DNA of 64,000 nucleotides from Cyprinodon diabolis (GCA_030533445.1 CM060066.1:36216235-36280234), one strand, 5' to 3'; counted from the first letter of the stretch, positions 45,469-57,735 are shown. Numbers and translations are program-made. The notes: generated by a model not told the origin, from the sequence alone.

Positions 45469-48400
45469 AAAACATTGCTAAGATAATGACACTGTCTTTT
45501 TATTGCTTTTTCAACTGTTTTGTTTTGGTTTTTCTCTTTACATTTTGCCAAATCTGCAGTGTGTTCTAAATCTTTTTAGGTTGGGTTTTATATCAACTTT
45601 CTCCCTTGGATATTGATTTATATTTTTAAATAGAGAGAAAAAATATGTTCATAAATAGATCCAGAGTCTTGAAGTAAAGACCTTAGTCAGTTAAGCTACA
45701 AACAGCTATAAAACCTGGAGCACCTTTGGGTGACATTTAATGTCATTGAAAAAACAAATTTGAATACAGTTACAGGAAAGTTGATCTGAGGTTTCCTCTG
45801 GTTAACAAGCAGGAACAAAACCTGATTTCTTTATTTCCTGCTTGGTTTAATGTGTTTACCATAAATAATAATAATAAAAAAAACTTTAGGGGATCCATGA
45901 TATGTAATTGACATAGTATGACAGTTATTTAGCTTAATAGAATTACAGAGAGTGAGTACAGATTAATGCTTTTCTGTTTTTTTGTGATCCAAAACAATAT
46001 CCATATTTCTTAGATGAATCACTTCTAAGAAAATGAAGAGATAAAGCGCTCTCAGTTCCTGTCATCCCGGGGGTTCCATCCGGCTCACTTCTCACTACTT
46101 GGTTTAGCCATCAAAAGACGTTTCATGTGGTCCCCAGCTCCTCGTCAGCTCAGCGTCTGCAGCCATCTAATATTAGCTGACTGGGTTTCCTGCAGAAGCA
46201 GCTACAGTACCTATGCCTCCAGGTGCTTCTCATCTGGATGAAGATTAAAGGGGCCAAGAAAGGAGCTGAGCGCAGAGACCACACCTCCTAAATTTGGTGC
46301 TTCACTAATTGATTGTATGCTCTTTGATGCATTAGGGACATTGTGTTCTTGGGCACGCATGCTTTTCTGTGTGCAGATTGCACTTGTAAGCTGGTGTAAA
46401 TGCAGGAATCATTTCGGTGATTCCTCTGATTGTTTCATCTAGATCTGCCCAGCAGTGTCCTCTCTATAGCTCCTTGACCTCTGCAGAACCTCTAGTGCTT
46501 CACCCTAAAAGCACCAACAGGTCAAATATTGGCATTTAAAGTACCATAATTATTAGCATACATTGAAAATTGAGGAAAAAGTGACTTTTTAAAGTTAGAA
46601 ATCCTTATGAATGCTTTTAGAAGGTCCTTTACAAGTTGTTTTTGTTGTGAATACACCAGATTCAATGCCATTTTTGCTGGTTTTTGATTATATTTGACTT
46701 GTCCTGCCTGTTTAAAACCCTTCGTTATTTCAAAGAACAGTCCATAAAATGGCAAAAGTAACAAAAACATGATAACTGGTTGACAAAACAGGCAGCTTGT
46801 GGGGGAATACTGGGATCTGTGGTTCTGTTCCCCTCAGATCCAGGAGGATATGGTATTTAGGGGTACTGTAAGAATATGTATAGTGTCTGCATCTGTGTGC
46901 ATCTTTGTTGAGTGCCACAGCCCCTTGGGACTTCGGCACTCTGGCCTCCTGGGTCGGGCACCTCATGGACTGGGCCCCTTTTGGGGTTTGGGGTCAGGCT
47001 CCGGGTCCTCTCATCTTCTGTTCTCTGGTGGGTGCATCCCTATGTCTGCCCTTCTTGTGTCCCAGTGATCTGGGGTGCCTCTTGATAATGAGGCATTACC
47101 AAGATAATAGTACTGGTCATTATTTTAACTATGAAAAAAATGTTTTTTAGATATCATAAGTCAGTCAAGCTGATGAATGTAAACACGGCCACTTAAAATG
47201 TGTAAACATTTCTAGATATATAAAACGTAATTCTTACTAGTACAACTTTTTTGTTTCCGCTACAAAAAAAAAATGTAATTTAGAAGTGGAAGTAGGTCTA
47301 AGAGTATGATTTTCATCAGTAAAAATCTTATTTTAATGATCTACAAATGGGAGGAGAGTGCTTCTAATAAATTTAAAAACAGTCTGCCATAGCCCACTTC
47401 ATAAAAACGTATGCATTAACTCGAGCAACAATCTTCTCCTTCGCCACCTTCCTCTGCTTTGTAGCTTTAGCAATATTTCTCTGTTTTTTAAACACATTCT
47501 CCGTTTTTATTAAATTCTTCTCTTTTGCATTTCTGCATTAAAATCATTAGTTCCAGTAGGGTGAAATAGGCATTTCCTGTTGTGTGTTGTCATGGTGACT
47601 TGTTGAATCGGTGTTACACTGATAATTTGTTTTCATACTTGAGTGGACATACGAATTAGTTATGAATTAGAATCAGTTCTCTGATTGAACTAATTCATAG
47701 CAGCTGTTGTGAAACCAAAAACTCAGAGTCTCTGACTTTAGGCTACATCAATTTAGAGTTGTGGATTTGACTATGAGGTCGTTAAACCTGCCTGGTGAGA
47801 CAGACCCCTAGTGTTCACAGATACATACTAATCTTAAATACTAAGCTGCAGCTACCGATATACTGTATACCACAATGATTAATATAGTGTAATCACCATA
47901 GGATCTGACCCTGACACACACTGAAAGGATACCAGCCAATCTTGAAGCTTTCTTTAAAGTTTACTTTGGTTGTCTGTTGTCCTCTTTTTGCTGTTATGGT
48001 CTCTATTTTTTGTTCCTCTCGTCTCATACAGGTATGGAATAGACTTCTGGGAGTTACTGTATATCCTCTGTGTTCTCTATTTTTGCTGTGTTGTTTAATT
48101 TTCTCTCTTTTCATGTCTCTATTTATGTTCTGTCTCTAGCTCTCTCCCCTTAGTTCTTATCCCCTCTTGCTCACTCCATTTCCAAGATTTTACTCCCCAA
48201 ATAATGTTTAATGAAGTTTAATATACAGGTATCAAGCAGAACCTTATGGCAACAGTCATAATGGCCTGCTTGTGAAAGCAAAGCTCTGAGACATCAACTC
48301 CAAAAGCTACATTGGCAATAACAGGACACAAAAAAATGAACAGGCAGCATCTTCAGACATGACCCAGATAGGGTACGTATGGTTACAAAGGATCTTCTAG

Positions 48401-48691
48401 ATAAACAGTGAATCAAAGCGCCAATGTATACAACACAAGAAAGTCAATGTGTTGAAGTACCCTTCATAAATCCTTGATCTCAGCGCATAGAACATCTGCT
48501 GGCAGAGTTGAAAACACAGGTGTGAGCGTAAAGTGGCCTACAAACCTGAATCAGAAATGGCCCAAATGCCAGCAGGGTATTTTGAGAAGCTCATTAAAGG
48601 TTTGACCCAGGTCATATAGTTTTAAATAAAGATCCACAACTTAGGCCTACCCATGATTCAAAGAATGATTTACAATCTTCTCTGTTTTATT
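45469..48691. other. Intergenic, no gene seen
   Basis: Mostly AT-rich. A GC-richer block at 46,800-47,090 (gactgggccccttttggggt) has the look of a dispersed repeat but could not be classified. 46,080-46,450 is a repeat-free, balanced stretch. Confidence 0.4.
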
Positions 48692-48696
48692 ATTCT

Positions 48697-48935
48697 TGTG
48701 ATGGGTCTCTGTGATTAAACCCACATGCAGAACACCACACGAAGCAGGGTAACAGCTTAACAGTTTATTAAAGAGTGGCACACACAGAGTAAACAAAGCA
48801 CTGGTTCTGGTACAGGTCCGGGACTTGGTTTCACAGAGAAATCTGCAGAGATGGATTGTTTGGTTAGCCATACAAACATAGAAACAGGAAGGGATCCTTG
48901 GCGCCCTCTGGAGGGCAAGCCTCTGGATCCCAACA
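48697..48935 (-). repeat. 3' LTR of the gypsy element (internally deleted)
   Basis: Matches both ends of the full LTR: tgatgggtctctgtg to ggattgtttggttagcc, then jumps to atacaaac and on to ggatcccaaca. The missing middle is about 640 bp. A 3-bp loss (cat) at its outer end is also visible. Confidence 0.8.
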
Positions 48936-48940
48936 GAGCG

Positions 48941-48964
48941 CCCCCCCCCCCCCCCCCCCCCCCC
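48941..48964 (-). repeat. Poly(C)/poly(G) run next to the 3' LTR
   Basis: 24 consecutive C on the plus strand, i.e. a G-run on the element strand, five bases inside the 3' LTR, where the polypurine tract is expected. Probably an expanded plus-strand primer tract or slippage product. Confidence 0.85.
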
Positions 48965-49188
48965 TCAAGGGCGGATCCCAGACGCCCTCAGAACAGTCCA
49001 TGAAAAAACAGGGCGGAGGGGGCACTAGGCAAGGAGGGCAAGAAACAACAACAACAGAGTCCAAAACAAAAAACAACCCACCCAGGGTAGGCGGAGGGGG
49101 AACCAGGCAAGGAGGGCAAAAAACAAAAACTGAGTCCAGGACAAAAAACAATCCACTTAAGGTGGACGAAAGCAACGAAAGTCTCTGA

Positions 49189-50934
49189 TTATTTGAAAGG
49201 CAGAATCCCAGGTGTCCGGCCGAGGGACCGGCAGCGAGGCAGAGTCTCAGGTGGCCGGCTGCGGGGCCGGCAGAGGGGCAGAGTATCAGGAGGCCGGCCG
49301 CGGGGCCGGAGGCGAGGCAGACTCTCTGGAGGCCGGCCGCGGGACCGGAGGCGAGGCAGACGCTCTGGAGGCCGGCCGTGGGTCAGGTGACGTAGGTGGG
49401 TTCTAGGAGGATGACATCTCCGTTTCTGCTGACTCTTTGGCGAAGGACGACGTCTCAGCCGCCGTTGCACCTCAGGAGGAGGACGACGCCCCAGTTTTAA
49501 CAGGAAGCCCCAAGGGGAACGCCGTCACCTCTTCAGCGGCTCAGCAACAGTCTCAGAGGGGGCCGCGGACTGCGGCTCAGAAACAGGTCCAGAGGTGGCT
49601 GCCGACTGCGGCTCAGGAACAGCCTCTGAGATAACCGCCGACTGCGGCTCCAGATCAGGAACAGAGGAGCCCGCCGATTGCGGCTCCAGATCAGGAACAG
49701 AGGAGCCCGCCGATTGCGGCACCGGGTCAGGAACAGAGGAGCCCGCCGATTACGGCTCCGGGTCAGGAACAGAGGAGCCCGCCGATTACGGCTCCGGGTC
49801 AGGAACAGAGGAGCCCGCCGATTACGGCTCCGGGTCAGGAACAGAGGAGCCCGCCGAATGGGGCTCCGGGTCAGGAACAGAAACCACCGACTGTGGTTCC
49901 GAATCAGGAACGGAGAAGACCACCGGCTGTGGCCCCGAATCAGGAACGAAGGAGACCACTGACTGTGGTCCCGAATCAGGAACAGAGGAGACCACCGAAT
50001 GTGGCTCCAAATAAGGAACAAAGGAGACCACCGACTGTGGCTCCAAATTCAGCATGGAGGAAACCGCCCACAGAGGCAAAAGTTCAGTCTCAGAGGTGGC
50101 TTGTGATGCTCGTAGAGGACTCTTGGCGGTCTGGAGCGCCTGCAGAGAGGTCCTAGGAGGCGTAAAACCACATACCTCGAATTCAGACACCTCTTTAAGG
50201 TTCTGCTCAGGGGTCTCTGGACGGCACAGCGCTAAATCAGGGGTCTCTGGACGGCACGGAGCAAACTTAGAGGTCTCTGGACGGTACGGAGCTAACTTAG
50301 GGGTCTCTGGACGGCACAAAGCTAACTCGGGGGTCTCTAGATGGCAAAAAGCTAACTCAGGGGTCTTTAGACGGCTCAGAACCGGCTCAGGGGTCTTTAG
50401 ACGGCTCAGAACGGGCTTATGGCGACGCCGTCTCTTACGTCGGGGTTCTTTAGAAGCTGGGCTAATGGGTTCACAGACTGACTGTGGCAAAAGGCTAACT
50501 GGTGTGCAAGTGGGTTCAGGTGCAGGTTTAGCGAAAATGCTAACGGGCTCAGGAGTAGGACTAATTGGTTCATTATGAGGTGACAAGAAGGGGAAAAGAT
50601 CATCTCTATCCCCGTAGAAGAAGTTCCAGAGGTCTGACTCATGGATTACGGGAGCTCTGACTGTTTGGGTTGTGACTTGTGGTCTGATTTTGAGTTTCCT
50701 AATGGAGGGTGCTAACTGACGATCATGTAAGTGGTGGTTGAAACTGACCTGGCGTAGAGACGGACTGAACAAGGCTGTACAGAGCTGTACTGGGCAGGAC
50801 TGAGCTGGACTGGGCTGGACTGGACTAGGCTGAACTGGGTTAGACTGGGCTGAGCTGGGTTGAACTGGATTCCTAGATCTGGGCTTAGCTCTGGCTCGTA
50901 GTCTGTGATCTTGATATACTGTAAGGCTATACAA
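49189..50934 (-). CDS. Repeat-rich tail of the gypsy gag/unknown ORF
   Basis: A minus-strand frame of 370 codons (50,934-49,822) follows gag, starting in the capsid end and running into tandem repeats. First come about nine copies of a 30-bp unit encoding variants of RPETPELALC (50,190-50,440), then about eleven copies of a 36-bp unit encoding variants of SVPDPEPQSAGS (49,630-50,050). Lower down (49,200-49,390) a GC-rich unit of about 39 bp repeats 4-5 times. The protein is proline-rich and probably disordered. Its function is unknown; expanded repeats and several overlapping frames make real translation uncertain beyond the first part. Confidence 0.45.
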
Positions 50935-51597
50935 ATGAGCTCTTCCAGGGTTGCAGGTTCATCTATTGTTGCAAGTTTGTTTCTGATTTCTTTATTTAAT
51001 GCGTTTTTGTAGATGTTCTTTAGCATGACATCACTCCAGCCAGAAGCTGCGGCTCTGACCTGGAATTCTATCGAAAACTCCTCTACGGTTTTATTTCCTT
51101 GTGTGAATTCATTTAGAAATTGATCTAAGGTGTAGGTTATACTAGATTCAGGAGGAAAATGAGTCTCTTTCAACTCGCGGGCTTTACCGCTTTAACTGTG
51201 AGAGGATAAACACTATCTTACTCTCGTCGTCAGGGAAACAGGTTGGATTGAGTTCAAAGAACAATTTACATTGCAACAGAAAACCTTTGCAATCACTAGA
51301 AAAACCAGAAAACAGTGAGGGACGGAAAGCAGGAAGTGACGGAACGGATTCTGACCTTAAAAGCGGAACTGGCTCCGCAAGTGACGGAACGGGCTCCGGA
51401 ACCGGAAGTTGAGCTGGCGTCGCGTTAGCGTTTCTTACGTTGCCTGCTAATTCCTGAAAAGTTTCTTTTTTAAGCTCCAAACATGTGTTTAACTCACGGA
51501 GGGTTGAATCGTATCCTTGGATCTTAGTAGCTTGTTCCTCAAGCCTCCTCCGGAGGTGATCTGCTGGGTTTTGTGAATGGCCGGAGTGTTCTGTCAT
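50712..51597 (-). pseudogene. gag: Gypsy gag, N-terminal and central part, frameshifted
   Basis: The first frame (51,597-51,184) starts MTEHSGHSQNPADHLRR with its ATG inside the last bases of the LTR. It continues through a coiled-coil-like segment to FSSDCKGFLLQCKLFFEL and FPDDESKIVFILSQLK, the conserved start of the fish Ty3/gypsy (sushi-like, also PEG10/RTL-related) capsid, then stops. A second frame (51,173-50,712) resumes with YTLDQFLNEFTQGNKTVEEF and AASGWSDVMLKNIYKNAL, the later part of the same capsid. A short deletion and frameshift at about 51,174-51,184 separates them. Expected role: particle assembly. No zinc knuckle was seen. Confidence 0.7.
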
Positions 51598-52471
51598 GAT
51601 GGGTCTCTGTGATTAAACCCACATGCAGAACACCAATAGAAGCAGGGTAACAGTTTAACAGTTTATTAAAGAGTGGCACACACAGAGTAAACAAAGCACT
51701 GGTTCTGGTACAGGTCCGGGACTTGGTTTCACAGAGAAATCTGCAGAGATGGATTGTTTGGTTAGCCAGGTAGCTGCAATGGTTTGATAGCGTTATGATT
51801 CTGGTTTGTACCTGATGAGGTTCAGACTAATCAGTGGAGAGAGGGAACCGGTTGGGTCCAGAGACTGTGGTTCCAGCAGAGAGTTCAGCAGCGGCAGAGC
51901 TTAGCTTCAGGCTTGCGAGATTCAGACCTTGAGTTGTCCTTCTAGTTCTCTCCTGAGAACTAGTTGGGAGATTCAGACTGAGGATCTTCAGGATTAATTG
52001 TCCCTCTAGTTCTCTCCTGAGAACTAGTTGGGAGATTCAGACTGAGGATCTTCAGGTTTGGCTTCTCTGGGCAGGCAGGCAGGTTTCCAAACTTGAGCTC
52101 CACCAGAGCTACTGAGTTCAGTCAGGTTTTCCTGTGAGCAGAGAGGACAGAGACTGGTTAGGATCAGGTTGCTCTCTAGAGCAGACAGAAATACAAGTTC
52201 AAGCTGTGGCTCAGGTTCCGCTAACCGCAACTGGTCAACACTCCGGCGCTGAAGACAGGTCTGGATGCTGCTTATGTAGGAGGTCTCCTGATGGGCTGAT
52301 GATCCTCAGGTGTGCAGGAGGCTCCAGCTTAGGAGACCCATAGCGCTCTCTGCTGGAGACAGGTGGCAGAAACTCCAGATCCCAACAGTACCCCAGATCC
52401 TAACAGAAAAAACATACAAACAGGAAGGGATCCTCGGCGCCCTCTGGAGGGCAAGCCTCTGGATCCCAACA
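51592..52471 (-). repeat. 5' LTR of the gypsy element (full length)
   Basis: On the minus strand it runs from tgttgggatccagaggc to acccatcatgaca. It contains a TATA-like cctacataagcag, also present in the 33,092 solo LTR, and an AATAAA near 51,662-51,667, about 70 bp before its end. An internal duplicated block of about 60 bp (actagttgggagattcagac) occurs twice at 51,940-52,040. Confidence 0.85.
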
Positions 52472-52476
52472 ATTCT

Positions 52477-52735
52477 GGCCTTGGGCAAATAGACATTATT
52501 TTTGGTAATCATACCTATAGTACAACAAAAACAGGAAAGTGTGACTTAACCTCAAGTAATGAGAGAAAAAATACCAAGAAAAAAATATCTTGTTCAACTG
52601 TTTACCTGCTATAGCTTACTCTGTTACACTGAAAGGAATAATGCAACATTTTTTGTCATCTATTTAATCATATTTAGTTACTTAAACACAATTGTTTTAT
52701 GCCCTACCCCGCTAACATGAAAAAAATGTGATAAA
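52477..52735. other. Intergenic, no gene seen
   Basis: Short AT-rich gap with no recognised element. Confidence 0.4.
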
Positions 52736-52736
52736 G

Positions 52737-53205
52737 CAGGGGTCTTCAAAGTTCTCCGGGCCAAGGACCGCCGAACTGATGGCGAGATGGAGCGGGGATC
52801 CCCTAATTACATATATTGTATGAAATTGTTTTATATAAAACTGGTCCTATATTCACTCTTTTACAAATAGAGTAATGTTACAAAAGTAATTTCATCCTGG
52901 GAAAGTATTTCTGGTTCGAATTCCTCATTGATGGGACAGGTGTTATGAATGAAACGGCGCCCACTATGAAAGAGCTTCTGTGTGTCACTGAATGTGTTCA
53001 TTGATGACTGAAAGACATCTTCTGCCTCCATTTATCTGTTTACTACTGTGTGTTAAATTCAGGTTAATGTGCATTTAAAGACATTTCAATCATTGGAAAA
53101 ACTTGCAGGGGTGAATGTAAAAACAAAGGTCTAATCAACCAAAACTTTCGTGACCCCCATGGTCTTCAACAGGGGTCACGGACCCCTGTTGAAGACCTCA
53201 GTGTT
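52737..53205. mobile_element. hAT-type MITE remnant ending in a hairpin
   Basis: Left end caggggtcttcaaagttc with ggccaaggacc just inside. The right end contains gacccctgttgaagacc, its inverted complement. At 53,161-53,197 the sequence ggtcttcaacaggggtc is followed after 3 bases by its exact complement, giving a 17-bp perfect stem. The 8-bp flanks do not match, so borders are tentative. Confidence 0.5.
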
Positions 53206-53749
53206 AGAGTAACTAAATATTATTTAAAAATGAATGCCAAAAAACGGTTGCATTATTTTTCTCAGTGCAGCATCTTCAAAACAGCAACAAAAAACATAAA
53301 AACACTTAATATCAGGTAATCAGAGTTCCACCAAACCAAAAGGTGAAGTTCGATTTTATAACACCTTTCTTTTAACATCGAACCGTCCAATCAAGACAAC
53401 AAACACCAACATTTTAAGGTGTATCAGCAAATATGGAATTGATATAAATCTATTTACAAAGTGTAACTGTCTCAACTGTTAATCTTAATCAACTAAAACT
53501 ATAAATAAATTTAAAAAAACTTAGTGACCTTTTTTTTCATATTCACCAAGTTTATTTATAGAGCACAATCAAACAGTTAATAGCTGAAAAAAACAAAGTG
53601 CTGAACATAGCTAAAAATAATAAAACCCAAATAAAAGAATAAAAACAGCATAAGAATATAAAATTACAATTTTTAACCTAAATAAACAAGGTCCCATCAA
53701 CTAATTCCTGTTGGTGTTAAAACCCAGTCAATACAGGTTTTAAAATTTA

Positions 53750-54480
53750 AATTTTGTTTTAAAATTTGTCATTGAAAGAGCCTCCCTTGCATACTGTGCA
53801 GCAGGAGGCTGTAGTATAAAGGGGGAGCAGATATAGAGAAGGCTCTCGCTCCTCTGAGCCTTGGTACTTGCAGGAGCTGCTGTTCTGCCGACCTGTGGGA
53901 CTGAGGAGGCAAGTAGGATGAAGAAGCTCATTTGAGCACTTAAAAATAAAGAACATTTTAGGATCAACTCTGAAATGCACAGGCAGCCAGTTGTCAGGAC
54001 AGGAGTAATATGATCATATTTTGGAGTACCAGTATTTTCATTTATCAGGCTTTTAAGTAAGGATTAACTTTATGGTTAAACTCTCTCTTCTTTTAATTCA
54101 GAGTAGATATACACATTTTTTATCTTATTTTGTAATCCCAAACATTTCTTTTCTTCTGCATTTGACTCATACATACCAATGTGCCCCTGGACCAATGTAC
54201 CCTTGGACAGGACAATTCTGATTTTAGCAATATTCGGTAGATGAATGAAGGAAATTCTTGAAACCTCAATGATATGCTATTTAAATGACAGGTCCCGATA
54301 ACACAACATAACACCAAGATTATTTACTTTTTTATCTGAGATCAGTTTAATCCCATCCAAATGAAGTGACTGACGATTCAGCTTCTTTTTCAAAGACAGT
54401 GATCCAAAGACTATAACTTCTGTTTTGTCTGCATTCAGAAGCAGAAAGTTAAGAGTCATCCAGGTTTTTATGTCTTCAAG
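53750..54480 (-). pseudogene. L2-like LINE fragment
   Basis: On the minus strand 54,459-54,277 encodes MTLNFLLLNADKTEVIVFGS and LDGIKLISDKKVNNLGVML, the region after the catalytic box of L2-type reverse transcriptases. A following stretch (54,240-54,120) gives IAKIRIVLSKGT-like sequence. 54,030-53,750 matches the C-terminal part also seen at 17,441-17,690. Frames are broken and part is deleted. Confidence 0.6.
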
Positions 54481-54499
54481 ACATTCCTGTAATCTATAT

Positions 54500-57410
54500 A
54501 ATGGTTAGCGTCATCTGGATTTATAGACAGATATGGTAGAGTATCTAGGGCCCTATATTGACAACAGATATGCAGACCCCTATAAATTGTCTGCATACTG
54601 TAGGGTAACATTGTTTTTTAGACAATAAAAGTGCAGAGTACCAAAACAGACTTTTGAAAAAGTGCAGGGTTGATTTGGATAGATTTCTCTCCCCCTTAAT
54701 AATATTTATGTATAAAAACATAGTATATTCTGATCCTGATAGGGCTTTAGTTTCTGTTGTGTTTAAGCCGGTGTAATCTGCTTTCTGTTTGTGGAATCAT
54801 CTCCCAGGTTACCGAGTTTCGTTAAGTCATTTTCAGTTTATTAAAACATATCCAATGAAACATGTACACAGCCGATGTCCTGTTACCCCTTCACTTCTTC
54901 AGCTCCACAAATTGTAACGTTATTGGTCCAAAGGACTTTCCCTGTGTGACCCTGTGGTTTAGTTTCACAAAAAGCAGTGGCAACTCTAGCTCCTTACTGT
55001 AACTCTAGTGTTATCATGTCGTTATCTTAGTTTTGAACAAAATGTTGGCGCAGCAGCTTTTGTCTGTTTTGTTGTTGTCAAGTCGCAGTGCCTCTGCTGT
55101 TTTCAGAATATTTATTATTGCTTCACCAGTTTTAATTTTCTTTTTCCTCTATCTGTCCTCAAATGGAAACAAACCCAGGTTCTTTCCTGCTGTTTTCATT
55201 TTGAAGTCCTCCCTGTTGGCGTTGTCATTTTGAGCTCTGTGGCCACAAGTCTTCTGTTTGACTTCAACGTTGCTGAATCATTGTGTAAATTCGTTTCTTT
55301 CTCACACTTTCTCTCCATCATCTGCCAGCAATCGGTCCCAAGCCTCTGATCCAAGAAGAAAAGTCAACGCCTCTCTCTCTGCTAGCTTATATAATTTCAA
55401 CTATTTTTTGAGTTATTATATAAGGGTTTTTTGCAGCAAAACAATATCTTTGCCAGTGAGACTTAAAGCTGTGCTGAGTCATGTGTAATCGAACAGTTAT
55501 CCTTGCTGGCAAGCAGTAATGTGGCTGGTATTATCATTAGGACATCTATTAAATATTTTAGTCTCCCTGGCAGGGTGGCCGGCTCTCGCTGCCGCTCCTT
55601 GATTTAAACTTGCGGTCAGCAGTTATCAAAGTTCGTTCTGCAGCGGAGGTTCTGCACTCCTTTCGCTCATTTGTGCCGTTGTTCCCTGTAAACACAGCAG
55701 ATGTCTCATTTCAGATCACATTTGCAGCCATACAATTTAATACAACACCTTATGTCAGGTTTGGAAGCTCGAGCCACATTCATTACTAAGAGGTATGTTC
55801 AGTGTGAAATATATTCTTGCCAATGAAAGAGAAAAGATAACGGAATGTCCCAAAAGAAAATTAAGTAAAAGAAGTTTTTTTGTCTTAGATATTTTGTTGC
55901 ATACATCGGCCTGTTCATAGGATTCATTTTAAATTTCTAAGATCTCTGCTGCATGTAGAGCGTAATGTGCATTAGAGATCCATATCCTGCTGCTGAGTAT
56001 GTATCAGCCTTTCTACAGATGGCCTCCTGCTTGCTTCCATAATTTCTTGCTTTTTAATTGAATATCTTCTTACCTTTGCCAGTAATATTTTTCCTGTGTC
56101 AGAATCTCAAAAACAAGCTCCAAGGAAGATGGATGCACCACAGATGTAACAGCTGGAGAAGGGTGTAAGAGTTTTATTTTAATTTCAGCTTAGTTTGGCC
56201 CCACTGCCAATTTGGACCTACATTTCATGTCTAGGCATTGCCGTTTGTTTTGTTCCCACTTTAATGTTGTACATGCAGTCAAGAACTAATGAGCATATAG
56301 GGGTTTATCAGTCCTCATCAAACCATTATAAAGCTATGCATCCTTTTGTTTGATAGTTGATCAAAGATTTTCACAGAACATTATAGAATATTACTTTGGG
56401 GGTTAAACATCTTGTTAAACATTAGTATGAACCAAAAGAAAAAGAGTAACTTTTAAATAAAGGAAAAATAGTTAAGCATAAAGCATATAATGGCCTAGTC
56501 AACATCAAACCTTAGTCTAATTGAGAATGCATTGTAAGGTCTGGTAGTCTAAAATATGCTATTGTTGCCTGTTGATGTGCAATTGTTCAAGGGATGTGAA
56601 TCTTTTAGTAAGGCACAGTTACTGTTTTGTATCCTGGTGTCCATCTAAATGCAAACCCTATACAGGAGACAGTGGAGGGAAGAAAAACAAAACATATTTA
56701 CTGAAACATAAGACAAAATGAAATCTCCTGTTGCAGGAAGTCTGGCAAAGACATAAGCAAACACAAAGCTAAATGCCAAATGGGAACAAAGACAGAGCAA
56801 AACTAAGCAAATCACAGTTGATAAAAGAAAGCAGGTATCCAGCAAGGAAAAACTTCAGGGAGTATGTAAACTCTGAGGGAGTAAATAACTGGATACAAAG
56901 CAGGTGCTGTGGGAGCACAGAAAATAAAACTAACAGCAACAGACCAGAGGAATAACATGCAGAAGAATGCATTAATAGAGATAAAAAAGGAGTTAAAATA
57001 AAAACTCAAATTAATACCTGGGATTGAGTTATGTGATATAATTATGGTACAGATTAGAATTTTCATAAGTGTGCATGTAATTAGTTTCGAAAACTCTGTG
57101 GAAATACTTGATACAAAACTGTAAAAGATACTTTTTAGGGGTGGGTGGGGATCCCATAGTTGTGCGTGTTGTGATATGTTTTACTAGGAAATATGTTCTA
57201 TTAAAAAAAGTTGTTGCTTTTTCTCAGCCATCTATAGAGTCCATGTGTTGTGAACCATATTTTTCTGCACTTACAACTGGTTTGTTTTTTCTACCAGCTT
57301 TCTACATCCACAGACGAGAAGTTTGTCCCAAAAAGGAAAGCATACAGTATATGCAGATAAATTCATAGTGAGATTGGATTTGGCTGTGCTTTGACTAGAA
57401 CATTTTAACA
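54500..57410. other. Intergenic, no gene seen
   Basis: No supported gene. 55,440-55,790 (ggtggccggctctcgctgcc and following) is a balanced, non-repetitive stretch that could be conserved non-coding sequence; this is only a guess. Confidence 0.4.
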
Positions 57411-57414
57411 CATA

Positions 57415-57735
57415 CATCTAAATTGGATCTAAGATATTTCTTTTTTTCATCCCTACTATGTGTCTGGGGTTGTTGTCCTACAGGAAGGTGATAAACAAAG
57501 ATCCTCGTGGTATAAAACCTAAACTGTTGATAAATTGAAGGTAATGCGTTGTCAGTTTTTTGTGCTTGAAATCTAGAAATTTAACTTTTCGATTAATCTG
57601 ACCACAGCACCTTCTACTTTTTTGGTGTGCCCTCTACGTAGGTTGATGAAAACTATAAACAGGAGGTTCTCTTTCAGTGACATAGCTCCAGCCACTCTTC
57701 CATAAAAGTCAGATTCTTTCATTTCAACCATAGTA
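57415..57735. repeat. Degraded dispersed fish repeat (Tc1-like?)
   Basis: Contains, in order, gttgttgtcctacaggaagg, aatctgaccacagcacctt and gccactcttccataaaagtc, words I associate with a very common fish interspersed DNA-transposon repeat. Ends and frame are lost. Confidence 0.4.

Larger units (their letters stand above)
48697..52471 (-). mobile_element. Non-autonomous gag-only Ty3/gypsy retrotransposon
   Basis: A 3,775-bp element on the minus strand, flanked by a perfect attct duplication (48,692-48,696; 52,472-52,476). The 5' LTR is 51,592-52,471 (880 bp). The 3' LTR is 48,697-48,935 (239 bp) and lacks about 640 bp of the middle. The interior (48,936-51,591) codes only a gag-like protein with a repeat-rich tail; no protease, reverse transcriptase, RNase H or integrase was found. 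It must have used enzymes of a relative, plausibly the family that left the solo LTR at 33,092. Confidence 0.88.

Noticed and set aside
48864..49175. 103-codon minus ORF with Pro/Gly runs
   Set aside because: It reads through the poly(C) run and LTR end; low-complexity artefact.
49595..50014. 139-codon plus-strand ORF with regular EEPADYGSGSGT repeats
   Set aside because: It is the opposite strand of the 36-bp minisatellite in the gypsy element. Regular repeats leave several frames open; the element's coding strand is minus.
48697..52471. First thought of as a CRISPR-like or satellite array because of regular repeats
   Set aside because: Repeats are direct tandem without spacers and lie between LTRs with a target duplication, so they are minisatellites within a retrotransposon.
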